DNA from: Blastochloris viridis
GTDB lineage: Bacteria; Pseudomonadota; Alphaproteobacteria; UBA2136; UBA6156
DNA length: 64,000 bases
Reading direction: 5' to 3'
Assembly: GCA_005768725.1 (NCBI GenBank)
Contig: VAFM01000001.1
Span: forward strand, 806,001 to 870,000
Positions 33,470 to 42,090 of this stretch are shown in pieces. How positions within the stretch are numbered: position 1 is the first letter of the stretch; each line of letters starts with the position of its first letter. A program made the translations under genes and the position numbers. The notes under the pieces were generated by a model, which saw only the letters and a program-made list of their open reading frames with translations, searched no databases and had not been told where the DNA came from.

Positions 33470-33499
33470 CCTCTCTCCTTTTTAGGAATACGACGTTAG

Positions 33500-33530
33500 C
33501 AAAAAGCCCTCCTTGCGGAGGGCTTTTTAG
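33500..33530. terminator. bidirectional terminator, kinase / sucD
   Basis: AGCCCTCC, loop TTGC, GGAGGGCT, flanked by A5 and T5. Confidence 0.9.
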
Positions 33531-33539
33531 TGAGGTGGC

Positions 33540-34424
33540 TTATGCCAGCAGGGCCTTAACGGCTTCGCCGATGTCGGACGGGGTTTTGACCATGGTCACA
33601 CCGGCTTCCTTCAGGGCTTTGATCTTGGCTTCGGCGGTTTCATCGCCACCGGAGATGATGGCACCGGCGTGGCCCATGCGCTTGCCCTTGGGGGCAGTTG
33701 CACCGGCGATGAAGCCAACCACCGGCTTGGTGACGGCGGTCTTGATGTATTCGGCGGCTTCAATTTCAGCCTGGCCACCGATTTCACCGATCATGACGAT
33801 GGCTTCGGTCTGCGGGTCGGCTTCAAAGGCTGCCAGCACCTGGATGAAGTTGGTACCGGCAACCGGGTCGCCACCAATCCCCACGCAGGTGGATTGGCCT
33901 AAGCCCACGTCGGTGGTCTGCTTGACGGCTTCATACGTAAGCGTACCGGACTTGGAGACGATACCGACGTTACCCTTCTTGTGGATGTGGGCGGGCATGA
34001 TACCGATCTTGCAGCCCTTGCCTTCACCCGGCGTAATAACGCCCGGGCAGTTGGGGCCAACGAGGCGCATGGTGCACTTCGGGTCTTGCAGCTTGCGCTT
34101 GACGCGGACCATGTCCATCACCGGAATACCTTCGGTGATGCAGACGCACAGGCGGATACCGGCGGCTTCGGCTTCGAGAATCGCATCGGCCGCGAAGGGC
34201 GGCGGAACGTAGATGACGGAGGCTTCGGCACCGGTAGCTTCGACAGCTTCCTTGACCGTGTTGAAGACCGGCAGGCCGAGGTGCTCGGTGCCGCCTTTGC
34301 CGGGGGTTACACCGCCGACGTAGTTGGAGCCGTATTTGAGGGCCTGCTCGCTGTGGAAGGTTCCGTTTTTACCGGTAAAACCTTGCGTAATGACCTTGGT
34401 GTCTTCGGTGATGAAAATCGCCAT
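33540..34424 (-). CDS. sucD: succinyl-CoA ligase, alpha subunit
   Basis: With SucC it makes succinate plus ATP/GTP from succinyl-CoA in the TCA cycle. The 294-residue protein has the CoA-binding domain start (KVITQGFTGKNGTFH), GGVTPGKGG, and the active-site histidine region (HAGAIISGGDETAEAKI). Two small genes separate it from sucC, although all four are on one strand with gaps of 18, 4 and 17 bases, so a single sucC-X-Y-sucD transcript is likely. In the usual operon sucC and sucD touch. Confidence 0.97.
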   Translation of the reverse strand: MAIFITEDTKVITQGFTGKNGTFHSEQALKYGSNYVGGVTPGKGGTEHLGLPVFNTVKEAVEATGAEASVIYVPPPFAADAILEAEAAGIRLCVCITEGIPVMDMVRVKRKLQDPKCTMRLVGPNCPGVITPGEGKGCKIGIMPAHIHKKGNVGIVSKSGTLTYEAVKQTTDVGLGQSTCVGIGGDPVAGTNFIQVLAAFEADPQTEAIVMIGEIGGQAEIEAAEYIKTAVTKPVVGFIAGATAPKGKRMGHAGAIISGGDETAEAKIKALKEAGVTMVKTPSDIGEAVKALLA

Positions 34425-34441
34425 GGAGTTTTCCTTTCTCG

Positions 34442-35101
34442 TTAAATTCTAATGATTGAAATGATGAAATACATCGGGACCGACAGGATGCCGAACCAGA
34501 TCCAGACCTGCTGCAGGAACAGCAATGCGGTTTCGAAGCGGCCCGGCTGCGTGGCATAGGGCTCTTGCATCGTGGCGGTGACAGGCGCCAGAGGCTCTTC
34601 TTCCAGATACATCCAGTAGCTGATCAGCACCTGGAGAATCTGCAGAATCACAACGACACCCAGCCATTTAAAGACCCACAGCGGGATCATACCGGTCAGC
34701 AGAAGTTCCGGGCTCTGGGCCAGTTCGGTCGCGGCGTTGATCAGTCCGAAGACGACCATTGTCAGCAGTACCATACCCACCATGCCCGCACCTTTGAGGC
34801 CCAGACCACGCCAGCGCATGACGGAGACTTTCAGCAGAATCCAGCTCAGCCAGAGAATGACGGACAGCATGACAATCCCAAGCACGCCTGCCACGCCCAG
34901 CAGTGTCCACCCCAGCATCTGGGACGGAATGATGTTCTGGACATAGAACGAATAAATGAGCACCAGCGGCAGAACCGGCAGCGTTAGCAACATGGAGATG
35001 CACAGAACGCGCAACTGCACACGCTGATACCCGGAGGCAGTGAGAGCCTGCCCCCAGTTGAGCGCCTGCAGTTTGCGGAGGGACGCGGGAATGAAACGCA
35101 T
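34442..35101 (-). CDS. membrane protein between sucC and sucD
   Basis: The start MRFIPASLRK (35101) is four bases after the stop of the upstream gene, so the two are almost certainly coupled. The 219 residues hold about five hydrophobic helices (near 32-52, 60-85, 98-120, 132-150 and 195-217), with a basic N-terminus (SLRKLQALNWGQ) and a cytoplasmic-looking loop with EEEPLAPVTA. I recognise no transporter or enzyme motif. Because it sits within a tight succinyl-CoA ligase operon, a link to succinate metabolism or membrane energetics is possible, but that is inference from position. Confidence 0.65.
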   Translation of the reverse strand: MRFIPASLRKLQALNWGQALTASGYQRVQLRVLCISMLLTLPVLPLVLIYSFYVQNIIPSQMLGWTLLGVAGVLGIVMLSVILWLSWILLKVSVMRWRGLGLKGAGMVGMVLLTMVVFGLINAATELAQSPELLLTGMIPLWVFKWLGVVVILQILQVLISYWMYLEEEPLAPVTATMQEPYATQPGRFETALLFLQQVWIWFGILSVPMYFIISIIRI

Positions 35102-35105
35102 TACG

Positions 35106-35573
35106 TTACTTGCCCGCGGCCGGTGCCATCGTGCCCATCTGGCCTGCGTACATCTGCAGAACCATCGGTGCCAATTGCTGGATGACACCCGGCAGCTTGG
35201 CCATGATGCTCTGACCTTCCGGTGTGGCGGCAAAGGCGTTCAGGCTGGCTTGCTCCTGCGGTGTGAAGTTCTTGTTGGCGACACCCATAGTCTGTTGCAG
35301 CAGGCTGGCCTGTTGCTGGGGGCTCAGGCTACCGGCGACCTGCGTCAGCAGTTGCGGGTTCTGGGCCATCATCTGCATGGCTTGCTGCATCATGGCGGTT
35401 TGGGCCTGCTGGCCCAGTGCGCCGGTGCCAGCCATGCCGGTGCCGGTGGCACCCGCTTGTTGGCCAGCGGTCATCTGCTGGGCGGCCTGCAAGGCGCTAC
35501 CCAGGTTAAAGCCTTGCGCGTTCACCAGCGGAATGAACCCGATGGCGGCGAGGAGAATGAAGAGGTATTTCAT
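35106..35573 (-). CDS. exported Gln/Met/Ala-rich protein between sucC and sucD
   Basis: The start MKYLFILLAAIGFI lies 18 bases after the sucC stop. A signal peptide ends VNA before QGFNLGS. The mature 136 residues are dominated by Gln, Met, Ala and Gly (QTAMMQQAMQMMAQNPQ; LQMYAGQMG) and contain no Cys. There is a repeated idea of 'A-x-x-PEGQSIM' and 'NFTPQEQASLNA' that suggests amphipathic helices. It should be periplasmic. No family is recognised. Co-transcription with sucC and the 34442 membrane protein suggests that X and Y work together at the envelope. Confidence 0.68.
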   Translation of the reverse strand: MKYLFILLAAIGFIPLVNAQGFNLGSALQAAQQMTAGQQAGATGTGMAGTGALGQQAQTAMMQQAMQMMAQNPQLLTQVAGSLSPQQQASLLQQTMGVANKNFTPQEQASLNAFAATPEGQSIMAKLPGVIQQLAPMVLQMYAGQMGTMAPAAGK

Positions 35574-35591
35574 GCGAACGACTCTTTGTTA

Positions 35592-36752
35592 TTACTTGAT
35601 AGCGTTAACGATTTTGTGAGCGGCATCCGCCAGGCTGTCGGCGCTGATGATCGGCAGGCCGGAGTCGGCGAGAATCTGCTTGCCCAGCTCAACGTTCGTA
35701 CCTTCCAGACGCACGACCAGCGGCACGTGCAGGTTCACGGCCTTAGCGGCAGAGACGATACCGTTGGCGATGACGTCGCACTTCATGATACCGCCGAAGA
35801 TGTTGATGAGGATGCCTTTCACCTGAGTATCGGCCAGAATCAGCTTCAGAGCCGCCGTGACACGGGCTTCATCGGCGGTACCGCCAACATCCAGGAAGTT
35901 GGCCGGTGCGGAACCGGAGAACTTGATGATGTCCATGGTAGCCATGGCCAGACCGGCACCATTCACCATGCAACCGATCTCACCGTCGAGACCGACATAG
36001 TTCAGGTCGTACTTGCGGGCTTCCGATTCGCGCGGGTCGTGCTGGGTCACGTCGTCGAGTTCCAGCAGTTCCGGGTGACGGAACAGGCCGTTGTCGTCGA
36101 AGCTGACCTTACCATCGAGGGCCATCACTTCACCCTGCTTGGTGACCACCAGCGGGTTGATCTCGATCATGGCGCAGTCGAGGTCGACATAAGCCTTATA
36201 GAGGTTAGTCATGAACTTGACGGCGTTCTTCACTTCGTCGCCCTTCAGGCCGAGGGCGAAGGCGATGTTCTGGGCCTGATAACCGCACAGGCCGAGGGCC
36301 GGATCGATGGTTTCCTTGAAGATCTTTTCCGGGTGGCTGTGGGCAACCTCTTCGATCTCCATACCGCCTTCGGTAGAGGCCATGATGACCAGACGGCCTT
36401 GGCCACGGTCGAGGGTAATCGCCATGTAGAGTTCGCGGGCGATGTCGATACCGGATTCGACATACACCTTGCTGACCGGCTGGCCTTTGGCGTCGGTCTG
36501 GAAGGTGACCAGACGGGTACCCAGCAGCGCTTCGGCAGCGGCAGCAGCGTCGGCCGGAGACTTGCAGACCTTAACCCCACCGGCCTTACCACGGCCACCG
36601 GCGTGCACCTGGGCCTTTACCACCGTAATGGCGGTGCCCAGCTTCTTGCTGGCGGCTTCGGCTTCTTCCACGCTGGCCGCCACGTAGCCTTGCGGCACGG
36701 CGACACCGTATTTGCGGAACAGCTCTTTAGCCTGATATTCATGGATATTCAT
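35592..36752 (-). CDS. sucC: succinyl-CoA ligase, beta subunit
   Basis: The 386-residue nucleotide-binding subunit has an ATP-grasp fold. It starts [16 protein letters not shown], with [18 protein letters not shown] (ATP-grasp lysines), [10 protein letters not shown] (metal-binding Glu and Asn), and the C-terminal CoA-ligase domain [25 protein letters not shown]-type and [14 protein letters not shown]. Length is exact for the family. It precedes the two inserted genes and sucD on the same strand; mdh, usually next to sucC in alphaproteobacteria, lies 2 kb upstream beyond fabB and an orphan. Confidence 0.97.
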   Translation of the reverse strand: [386 protein letters not shown]

Positions 36753-36859
36753 ACGCGTGAGTCCCTCTTTCTGGGTTATTTAACGGCGGCAGCTTACTCC
36801 TGTTACATCGGCCTGAAAAGGGAGTGTGCGGGCTGTAAATGGCCTCATTTTGGGCAGGG

Positions 36860-36888
36860 TTGCCCCGTTATCTCAAATGGTGTATGCA
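36860..36888 (+). promoter_or_regulatory. sigma-70-type promoter for fabB
   Basis: TTGCCC (36860-36865), 17-bp spacer, TATGCA (36883-36888). Confidence 0.55.
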
Positions 36889-36972
36889 GATCGTGAGCTA
36901 ATCGAGCTTTTTCGCACTTTATCTTAGTGAATGCGGGCCAATTCCGGCCCGATAACCCTCAGGGAGATACGC

Positions 36973-38217
36973 ATGAGACGTGTGGTTATTACGGGCAAGG
37001 GCATCTGCTCTCCTCTCGGCAATACACCGTATGAAGTACGGGACAACCTTCGTGCAGGCTATAGCGGAGCGACATTTGCTCCCAAATTTGCCGAAGCGGG
37101 CCTGGGTTGCCAGATTGCTGCCTACGTGAAGGACCTTCCGGACCTTGGCGTTGACCGCAAAAAGGCACGCGCCATGGGTAGCGGCAACCTGATCCCTTTC
37201 AGTGTTCATGCAACTCAGCAGGCACTGAACGACAGCGGCCTGACGCAAGACGATCTGCATAAAGCCGGCATCCTCTATGCCAACGGCGGCCCTTCAACCT
37301 TCGATCAGGTCGAAGCTTCGCTTGCCATGATCAAGGCGGGAAAGCCCACAGGAAACCCGCTCAGCGTGTTCCCTGCCATGACCAGCGGGCCGGTGGCTTT
37401 TCTGGCCACCCTCTTCGAAATCCAGCTGGCGAACTTCATGATTGGTGCCGCATGCGCTTCCAGTGCCATCGCCATCGGCGAAGCGGCGTGGTGGATTCTG
37501 TCCGGCCGCGCCGACGTGATGATTGCGGGTGGTACGGAAAGTGCTGACGTGTATCTTGCACAGCACTTCGACATCATGCGCGCCATGTGCCGGGACAGCA
37601 ATGACAACCCGACCCACGGCAGCAGGCCTTTCGACGCCACCCGCAACGGCTTTGTGCTGGGCGAAGGCGCCGGAACGCTGGTACTGGAAGAACTGGAACA
37701 CGCCCTAGCCCGCGGCGCGCATATCTATGCGGAGATCGTGGGATACGGCACATCCAGCGACGGCAAGGACCTTACCAATCCGGATCAGGACGGGGCCGAG
37801 CGCAGCATGCGTGGAGCCTTGGCAGGATTCGGGGGACGTGCCCTTTCCAGCGTCGATGTGGACTATCTGAACACCCATGGTACGGCGACGCCAAATGGCG
37901 ACGGCAACGAACTGAAGACGATTGTCGGCGTATTCGGCGACAACATACCGTACTTCAGTTCGACCAAGTCGACGTCCGGGCATTCGCTTGGTGCGGCAGG
38001 TGCACACGAGGCCATCTATTGCCTCGAGATGATGGAAGGCAAGTTCATTGCGCCCAGCATCAACATCTCCGAACCTGACCCTCTGGTGAAGGAACTGGGG
38101 CTGGATGACAAACTCATCACCCAAGCCATCGGTCATGACCTTGAGTTGGTGATGAGCAACAGCTTCGGCTTCGGCGGCGTGAATGCCACGCTGGCGCTGG
38201 CACGCTACCACGGCTAA
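36973..38217 (+). CDS. fabB: 3-oxoacyl-ACP synthase I (FabB-like)
   Basis: A condensing enzyme of fatty acid synthesis. The start MRRVVITGKGI (36973) follows CAGGGAGATACGC. The 414-residue protein has the Cys-His-His triad: C in GAACASSAIA, H in LNTHGTATPNGD and H in STKSTSGHSLGAAG. The segments EELEHALARGAHIYAEIVGYG (in part), FIAPSINI and VMSNSFGFGG match E. coli FabB better than FabF. FabB normally works with FabA in unsaturated fatty acid synthesis, but fabA is not next to it. It is a single gene with its own promoter and terminator, between sucC and mdh on the opposite strand. Confidence 0.88.
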   Translation: MRRVVITGKGICSPLGNTPYEVRDNLRAGYSGATFAPKFAEAGLGCQIAAYVKDLPDLGVDRKKARAMGSGNLIPFSVHATQQALNDSGLTQDDLHKAGILYANGGPSTFDQVEASLAMIKAGKPTGNPLSVFPAMTSGPVAFLATLFEIQLANFMIGAACASSAIAIGEAAWWILSGRADVMIAGGTESADVYLAQHFDIMRAMCRDSNDNPTHGSRPFDATRNGFVLGEGAGTLVLEELEHALARGAHIYAEIVGYGTSSDGKDLTNPDQDGAERSMRGALAGFGGRALSSVDVDYLNTHGTATPNGDGNELKTIVGVFGDNIPYFSSTKSTSGHSLGAAGAHEAIYCLEMMEGKFIAPSINISEPDPLVKELGLDDKLITQAIGHDLELVMSNSFGFGGVNATLALARYHG

Positions 38218-38230
38218 TAGCCTCAACACT

Positions 38231-38267
38231 ACCAGCCCCGGAGATATTCTCCGGGGCTGGTTTTTTG
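38231..38267 (+). terminator. terminator of fabB
   Basis: ACCAGCCCCGGAGA/TCTCCGGGGCTGGT with TAT-type loop, then six Ts and G, joining the next -35 box. Confidence 0.9.
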
Positions 38268-38296
38268 TTGTGTTTACGTTTCGTTAGGCGTATACA
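38268..38296 (+). promoter_or_regulatory. sigma-70-type promoter for the 38355 gene
   Basis: TTGTGT (38268-38273), 17-bp spacer, TATACA (38291-38296), directly after the fabB terminator T-tract. Confidence 0.7.
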
Positions 38297-38354
38297 CATA
38301 GTTGATTTTTAGACAGTTTATGCCCTTCACCGCTCTTGCGCAGGAGACACTCTC

Positions 38355-38666
38355 ATGAAGCCTTCTTATAAACCGGCCGTCGTTCTGCCGCAGGTCGAGG
38401 ACTATGTGGCGCAACACATTGGCGTGATTTGCGACAAAATGAAACGCATGGAAGAACGCTACCCCGATGCCAAAGCCCTTATCTATAAGTGGCACCTCAC
38501 CGGCAAGCGTCCGAAAGTCCGTGACAGCCGCCACTTCACCAACATGATCAACGTCAGCCTGAAGATGCAGCTTTCGGAGCACGGCTTCACCGTCCGCGAT
38601 ATCATGGGCCTCGTCGGCAACATGACGTTTCATATCGAATGGCTGCCACGCCCTGAGGCCGCGTAA
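38355..38666 (+). CDS. orphan small protein, 103 residues
   Basis: The start MKPSYKPAVV follows CAGGAGACACTCTC. The 103-residue product is basic and looks helical, with VEDYVAQHIGVICDKMKRMEERY-type amphipathic helices in the first half and MINVSLKMQLSEHGFTVRDIMGLVGNM in the second. There is no signal peptide. A small DNA- or RNA-binding protein would fit the charge and size, but no helix-turn-helix signature is certain. It has its own strong promoter and a long bidirectional terminator shared with mdh. Confidence 0.62.
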   Translation: MKPSYKPAVVLPQVEDYVAQHIGVICDKMKRMEERYPDAKALIYKWHLTGKRPKVRDSRHFTNMINVSLKMQLSEHGFTVRDIMGLVGNMTFHIEWLPRPEAA

Positions 38667-38677
38667 CAACCGCTTGC

Positions 38678-38715
38678 AAAAAGCCCCGGAAGAGGAATCT
38701 TCCGGGGCTTTTTTG
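38678..38715. terminator. bidirectional terminator, 38355 gene / mdh
   Basis: AAGCCCCGGAAGA/TCTTCCGGGGCTT stem flanked by A and T tracts. Confidence 0.92.
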
Positions 38716-38726
38716 TGGCGTTATGC

Positions 38727-39671
38727 CTAGGCCTTGGTGACTTTGCAGAGGTCTTGCACGGCCTTGATGCTGTGGGCGAGCATCTTCTTTTCGGCGGCAG
38801 AGAGTTCTACTTCGATGATCTGCTCGACACCCTTGGCACCGATGATGACCGGCACGCCGACGTACAGCTTCTTGGCACCGTATTCGCCATTGCAGTAGGC
38901 GGCGGCGGGCAGCAGGCGCTTTTCATCGCGCAGGTAGCTTTGGGCCATGGCGATGGCGGACGATGCCGGAGCATAGAAGGCCGAGCCGGTCTTGAGCAGC
39001 GCAACGATCTCGGCACCGCCGTTGGTGGTGCGGTCGATCAGCGCGTCCAGTTCCTTCTGGGTCAGCTTCTTGTTCTTGACCCACTGCATCAGCGGAATAC
39101 CGGCGATGGTGGTGTAGTTGACCATCGGTACCATGGTGTCGCCGTGGCCGCCGAGGACAAAGGTCTTGATATCCTTGGTGGACACGCCGAGCTTTTCGGC
39201 GAGGAAGAGCTGGAAGCGGGAGCTATCCAGCACACCAGCCATACCGACGACCTTGTTCTGCTTGAAGCCGGTGACCTTCTGCATGACGTACACCATGGCA
39301 TCCAGCGGGTTGGTGATGACGATGACGAAGGCGTTGGGAGCGTGCTTCTTGATCTGCTCGCCGACCTTCTGGATGATACCGGTGTTGGTGGCAATCAGGT
39401 CGTCGCGGCTCATGCCCGGCTTACGGGCGATACCGGCGGTGACGATGCAGACATCGGCGCCCTTGATGGCCTTATAATCGTTGCTGCCGGAGATACCGTA
39501 GCTGAAGCCTTCGACGGCACCGGATTGCGCGAGGTCCAGCGCTTTGCCTTGCGGCACGCCTTCGGCGACGTCGACCAGGACGATGTCGCCCAGGTTTTTA
39601 AGGGCAGCAAGGTGCGCCAGCGTACCGCCGATGTTACCGGCACCGATAAGGGCGATTTTGGGATTGGCCAT
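38727..39671 (-). CDS. mdh: malate dehydrogenase (LDH-like type)
   Basis: It oxidises malate to oxaloacetate with NAD+. The 314-residue protein begins KIALIGAGNIGGTLAHL (Rossmann), has VTAGIARKPGMSRDDL (substrate-binding Arg), VITNPLDAMVYV, the catalytic His in LGGHGDTMVP, and substrate-loop arginines. It is of the alphaproteobacterial/Bacillus type related to lactate dehydrogenase, not the E. coli type. It lies upstream of sucC on the same strand, but fabB and an orphan on the other strand separate the two. The 231 bases on its 5' side contain the promoter of the 39903 gene. Confidence 0.97.
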   Translation of the reverse strand: MANPKIALIGAGNIGGTLAHLAALKNLGDIVLVDVAEGVPQGKALDLAQSGAVEGFSYGISGSNDYKAIKGADVCIVTAGIARKPGMSRDDLIATNTGIIQKVGEQIKKHAPNAFVIVITNPLDAMVYVMQKVTGFKQNKVVGMAGVLDSSRFQLFLAEKLGVSTKDIKTFVLGGHGDTMVPMVNYTTIAGIPLMQWVKNKKLTQKELDALIDRTTNGGAEIVALLKTGSAFYAPASSAIAMAQSYLRDEKRLLPAAAYCNGEYGAKKLYVGVPVIIGAKGVEQIIEVELSAAEKKMLAHSIKAVQDLCKVTKA

Positions 39672-39817
39672 GGGGATGGTCTTTCGTTTGTTATTACATT
39701 GAACGCAGGCAGAGTAATCCTGTTAGCCCCGCCTGAAAAGGGTTGGGCGCGTATTTCTCTTATCCGATGTTTCGGGAACCTTACGAAAGGTCGGTTAAAG
39801 CTGGTATCTGTGCGGCT

Positions 39818-39846
39818 TTGCGGTTACGAAAAAATCGAACTATCAG
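39818..39846 (+). promoter_or_regulatory. promoter for the 39903 gene
   Basis: TTGCGG (39818-39823), 17-bp spacer, TATCAG (39841-39846). Confidence 0.5.
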
Positions 39847-39902
39847 AAGAGGCGTAAAGCCCGAGACACCGCATTCCCTTTCAACAGCTTAGGAATTTAC
39901 TG

Positions 39903-40424
39903 ATGCTGAGTTTTGTAGCGCGCTGGAAAAACCGGCGTGAAGCAGAGAACAGGACGCGTGCCATCGTTGCCTTCCGCTCACGTGTTACAAGCCTTACCCC
40001 TTTGGGTTATGTGCCCCCCACCTTACGGCGTGTCACCTCCGATGCTCCTTACCAAGGCGCTTATCTGGAAGATGACATGACACCGGCCACGCTGCCCGAC
40101 GGCACACCCCTGCACACCTATATGATCGACGGCTATGCCATCGACACTCTGTGGCTGGGTTTTGACAAAGCGGCCTGCCGCACCTATGTGGACAGCCTGC
40201 CGGACGACAGTCCTCATCTGCTGCCAATGCATGCCTTTACACAGGAGCTGGCTGATCTTGCTTCACCACTCTTCGACACGCCACTCCGGACTGATATCTA
40301 TGAGTATCTTGTCGTGTATAAGGAGCATTTTGTTGCACTGACACAATTGGACTTCAAACGAATGTTTGTACCGAAACGGAATGTCTCTGGTTTCACCCGT
40401 ACGCATCGGTCACGTGCAGCCTGA
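39903..40424 (+). CDS. orphan protein, 173 residues
   Basis: The start MLSFVARWKN follows TTAGGAATTTACTG. The N-terminal 30 residues are strongly basic (RWKNRREAENRTRAI), the middle looks like an alpha/beta domain (YMIDGYAIDTLWLGFDKAACRTYVDSL), and the C-terminus is again basic (VPKRNVSGFTRTHRSRAA). There is no signal peptide. No family is recognised. It is a single-gene unit convergent with the M48 protease. Confidence 0.62.
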   Translation: MLSFVARWKNRREAENRTRAIVAFRSRVTSLTPLGYVPPTLRRVTSDAPYQGAYLEDDMTPATLPDGTPLHTYMIDGYAIDTLWLGFDKAACRTYVDSLPDDSPHLLPMHAFTQELADLASPLFDTPLRTDIYEYLVVYKEHFVALTQLDFKRMFVPKRNVSGFTRTHRSRAA

Positions 40425-40447
40425 AACACACCACTTCTTATCGAAAT

Positions 40448-40476
40448 AAGCCGCAGAGGATACTCTGCGGCTTTTT
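40448..40476. terminator. bidirectional terminator, 39903 gene / M48 protease
   Basis: AAGCCGCAGA/TCTGCGGCTT with a GGATAC loop, then TTTG. Confidence 0.85.
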
Positions 40477-40486
40477 GTTATGACGA

Positions 40487-42025
40487 TCAGCTATTGGGAT
40501 CGACGATAGTTTTGTACCATTGACCCGGCACCATCTCTTCGCCCGGCTGGAGGCTGTTCAGGGCGCGGAAGAGTTCTTCCCGCAAGGCATTCATCGGCAT
40601 TTTCGACGCGCGGTTGGCCACGGTATCACCCGCGGCGGCACGGAAGGTGTAGATCACCTGCGGCTGATAGCGTTTGGCACGCTCTTCCGAGACGTAATCC
40701 ATGCCTTTCAGAATCGTCATCAGACCGGCATCCTCGCGTGCCTGCGTTGCTTCATCCGGGTAGGATATCATGAACATCAGCACTTCATTCACCGGGTGCG
40801 CGGCGGGGAGTGCGATGATACGGAACCGCTTGCTGCTATTCATGTACCGGAAGGTGGCGGTGTGCGCATAGGCCGCAGTACCGTGGGCCCAGACAGGCAT
40901 TTGCTGCACGCCGTCATTGAGCATCGGCAGTACCTCTTTCAGCAACGAGGCCGGACTACGCCCCTGAGTGAGCTTCACCGCGGAGACCGTCATACGTGTA
41001 CCGCTTTGCGGGTGACCGATGATCCAGTTACCCATTTCCCCTTCCCGTGCTGGCGGCGTATGCACCGTCACGACCGATTCTGGCAGTGGCACGACCACGC
41101 GCTGGCGCGGCAGCACCAGTTCGCCACGGCGTTCAACGCCGTATTTGATCGACGGCCCGAAGGCCAGGCCCTGAATGGCGTCCATAAAGCGGGTACGACC
41201 TGCGGTATCGTTGTCCGGCACTGCGGGGACGGGCTCACCCGTGGCTTTTACTGCGGCCGCAATACGCTCCGGTGTGGCCGGGTGCGAGGATTGCAGGCGG
41301 CTGAGTAAACCCGGTACATTGTTATTGGCGGGGTTGAGGGCGCGGCTCACCTGATCCTGATAGTTTCCATACATTTCCATACCGCGCACCATGCGGACGG
41401 ATTCGCGCGGGTCGTAGCCCAAGCGTTCCATATACCGGCGACCCAAGGCATCGGCTTCGGTCTCATGCGCGCGGGAATACGCCGCCATACCGAGGGCGGC
41501 ACCGGTGCCACCGACCGCCAGTGCGGCATTGGTTGCGGCGGGACTATCCGACTGTGAGGCGACCACACCCGCCAGCACCAGCATACCGATACTGGCCATA
41601 CGCGCATGGGTGGCATGCTGGTTGATATGCCGCCCGGTCAGGTGCCCGGCCTCATGGCCCAGTACGGCGGCCAGCTCGGCCTCCGAGCTCATGTACGGCA
41701 GCAGGCCCCGGTTGATGATCATGTAGCCCGGAGTGGCAGAGGCATTGAAGGTACCGTCATCGACGAAGTTACAGGTGATGGGATCACTGGCGGTTTCGGT
41801 CTGGGCGTAGATCTTCTGGCAAATATCGACCACGTAGCGCGCGGTGCGGCCTTCCGGTTTGTAGAGTCCGTAGGTTTTCAGCACGCTTTCGGCGGCGGAT
41901 TCGCCGATGGCGCGTTCCTCTTTCGCCGACACCAGCGAGAACGTGCGACCGCCGGTGGCAGGGTTTGCCGCACGGCCGGAAAGGGCCACAAGCGATGAGA
42001 GGAGAACGAGGGGGAGACGCTTCAT
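40487..42025 (-). CDS. exported M48-family metalloprotease
   Basis: A periplasmic zinc protease of the BepA/LoiP class. The start is MKRLPLVLLSS (42025), with a signal peptide ending near SGRA-ANPATG; there is no cysteine lipobox. The zinc site is HEAGH at about 124-128 with the downstream third ligand in AHETEADALG. The next block, RRYMERLGYDP, is typical of these proteases. The C-terminal half (about 300-512) has no TPR signature and ends with a domain containing TFRAAAGDTVANRA. The 512-residue length is that of alphaproteobacterial M48 proteins with a SH3/LysM-like tail. Its role is probably outer-membrane protein quality control. Confidence 0.88.
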   Translation of the reverse strand: MKRLPLVLLSSLVALSGRAANPATGGRTFSLVSAKEERAIGESAAESVLKTYGLYKPEGRTARYVVDICQKIYAQTETASDPITCNFVDDGTFNASATPGYMIINRGLLPYMSSEAELAAVLGHEAGHLTGRHINQHATHARMASIGMLVLAGVVASQSDSPAATNAALAVGGTGAALGMAAYSRAHETEADALGRRYMERLGYDPRESVRMVRGMEMYGNYQDQVSRALNPANNNVPGLLSRLQSSHPATPERIAAAVKATGEPVPAVPDNDTAGRTRFMDAIQGLAFGPSIKYGVERRGELVLPRQRVVVPLPESVVTVHTPPAREGEMGNWIIGHPQSGTRMTVSAVKLTQGRSPASLLKEVLPMLNDGVQQMPVWAHGTAAYAHTATFRYMNSSKRFRIIALPAAHPVNEVLMFMISYPDEATQAREDAGLMTILKGMDYVSEERAKRYQPQVIYTFRAAAGDTVANRASKMPMNALREELFRALNSLQPGEEMVPGQWYKTIVDPNS

Positions 42026-42046
42026 GCGGCAACGATACCAAACGGA

Positions 42047-42073
42047 AAGCACCCGCGCGAGGCGGGTGCTTTG
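42047..42073 (-). terminator. terminator of the 42091 gene
   Basis: On the minus strand GCACCCGC/GCGGGTGC stem followed by TTTCCGTTT. It lies in the M48 protease leader. Confidence 0.65.
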
Positions 42074-42090
42074 GCTTTATGCAGAAGGTT

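Noticed and set aside
35040..36896. 618-codon open frame on plus opposite sucC and the 35106 gene
   Set aside because: It runs across two certain minus-strand genes and has the usual shadow composition; no independent signals.
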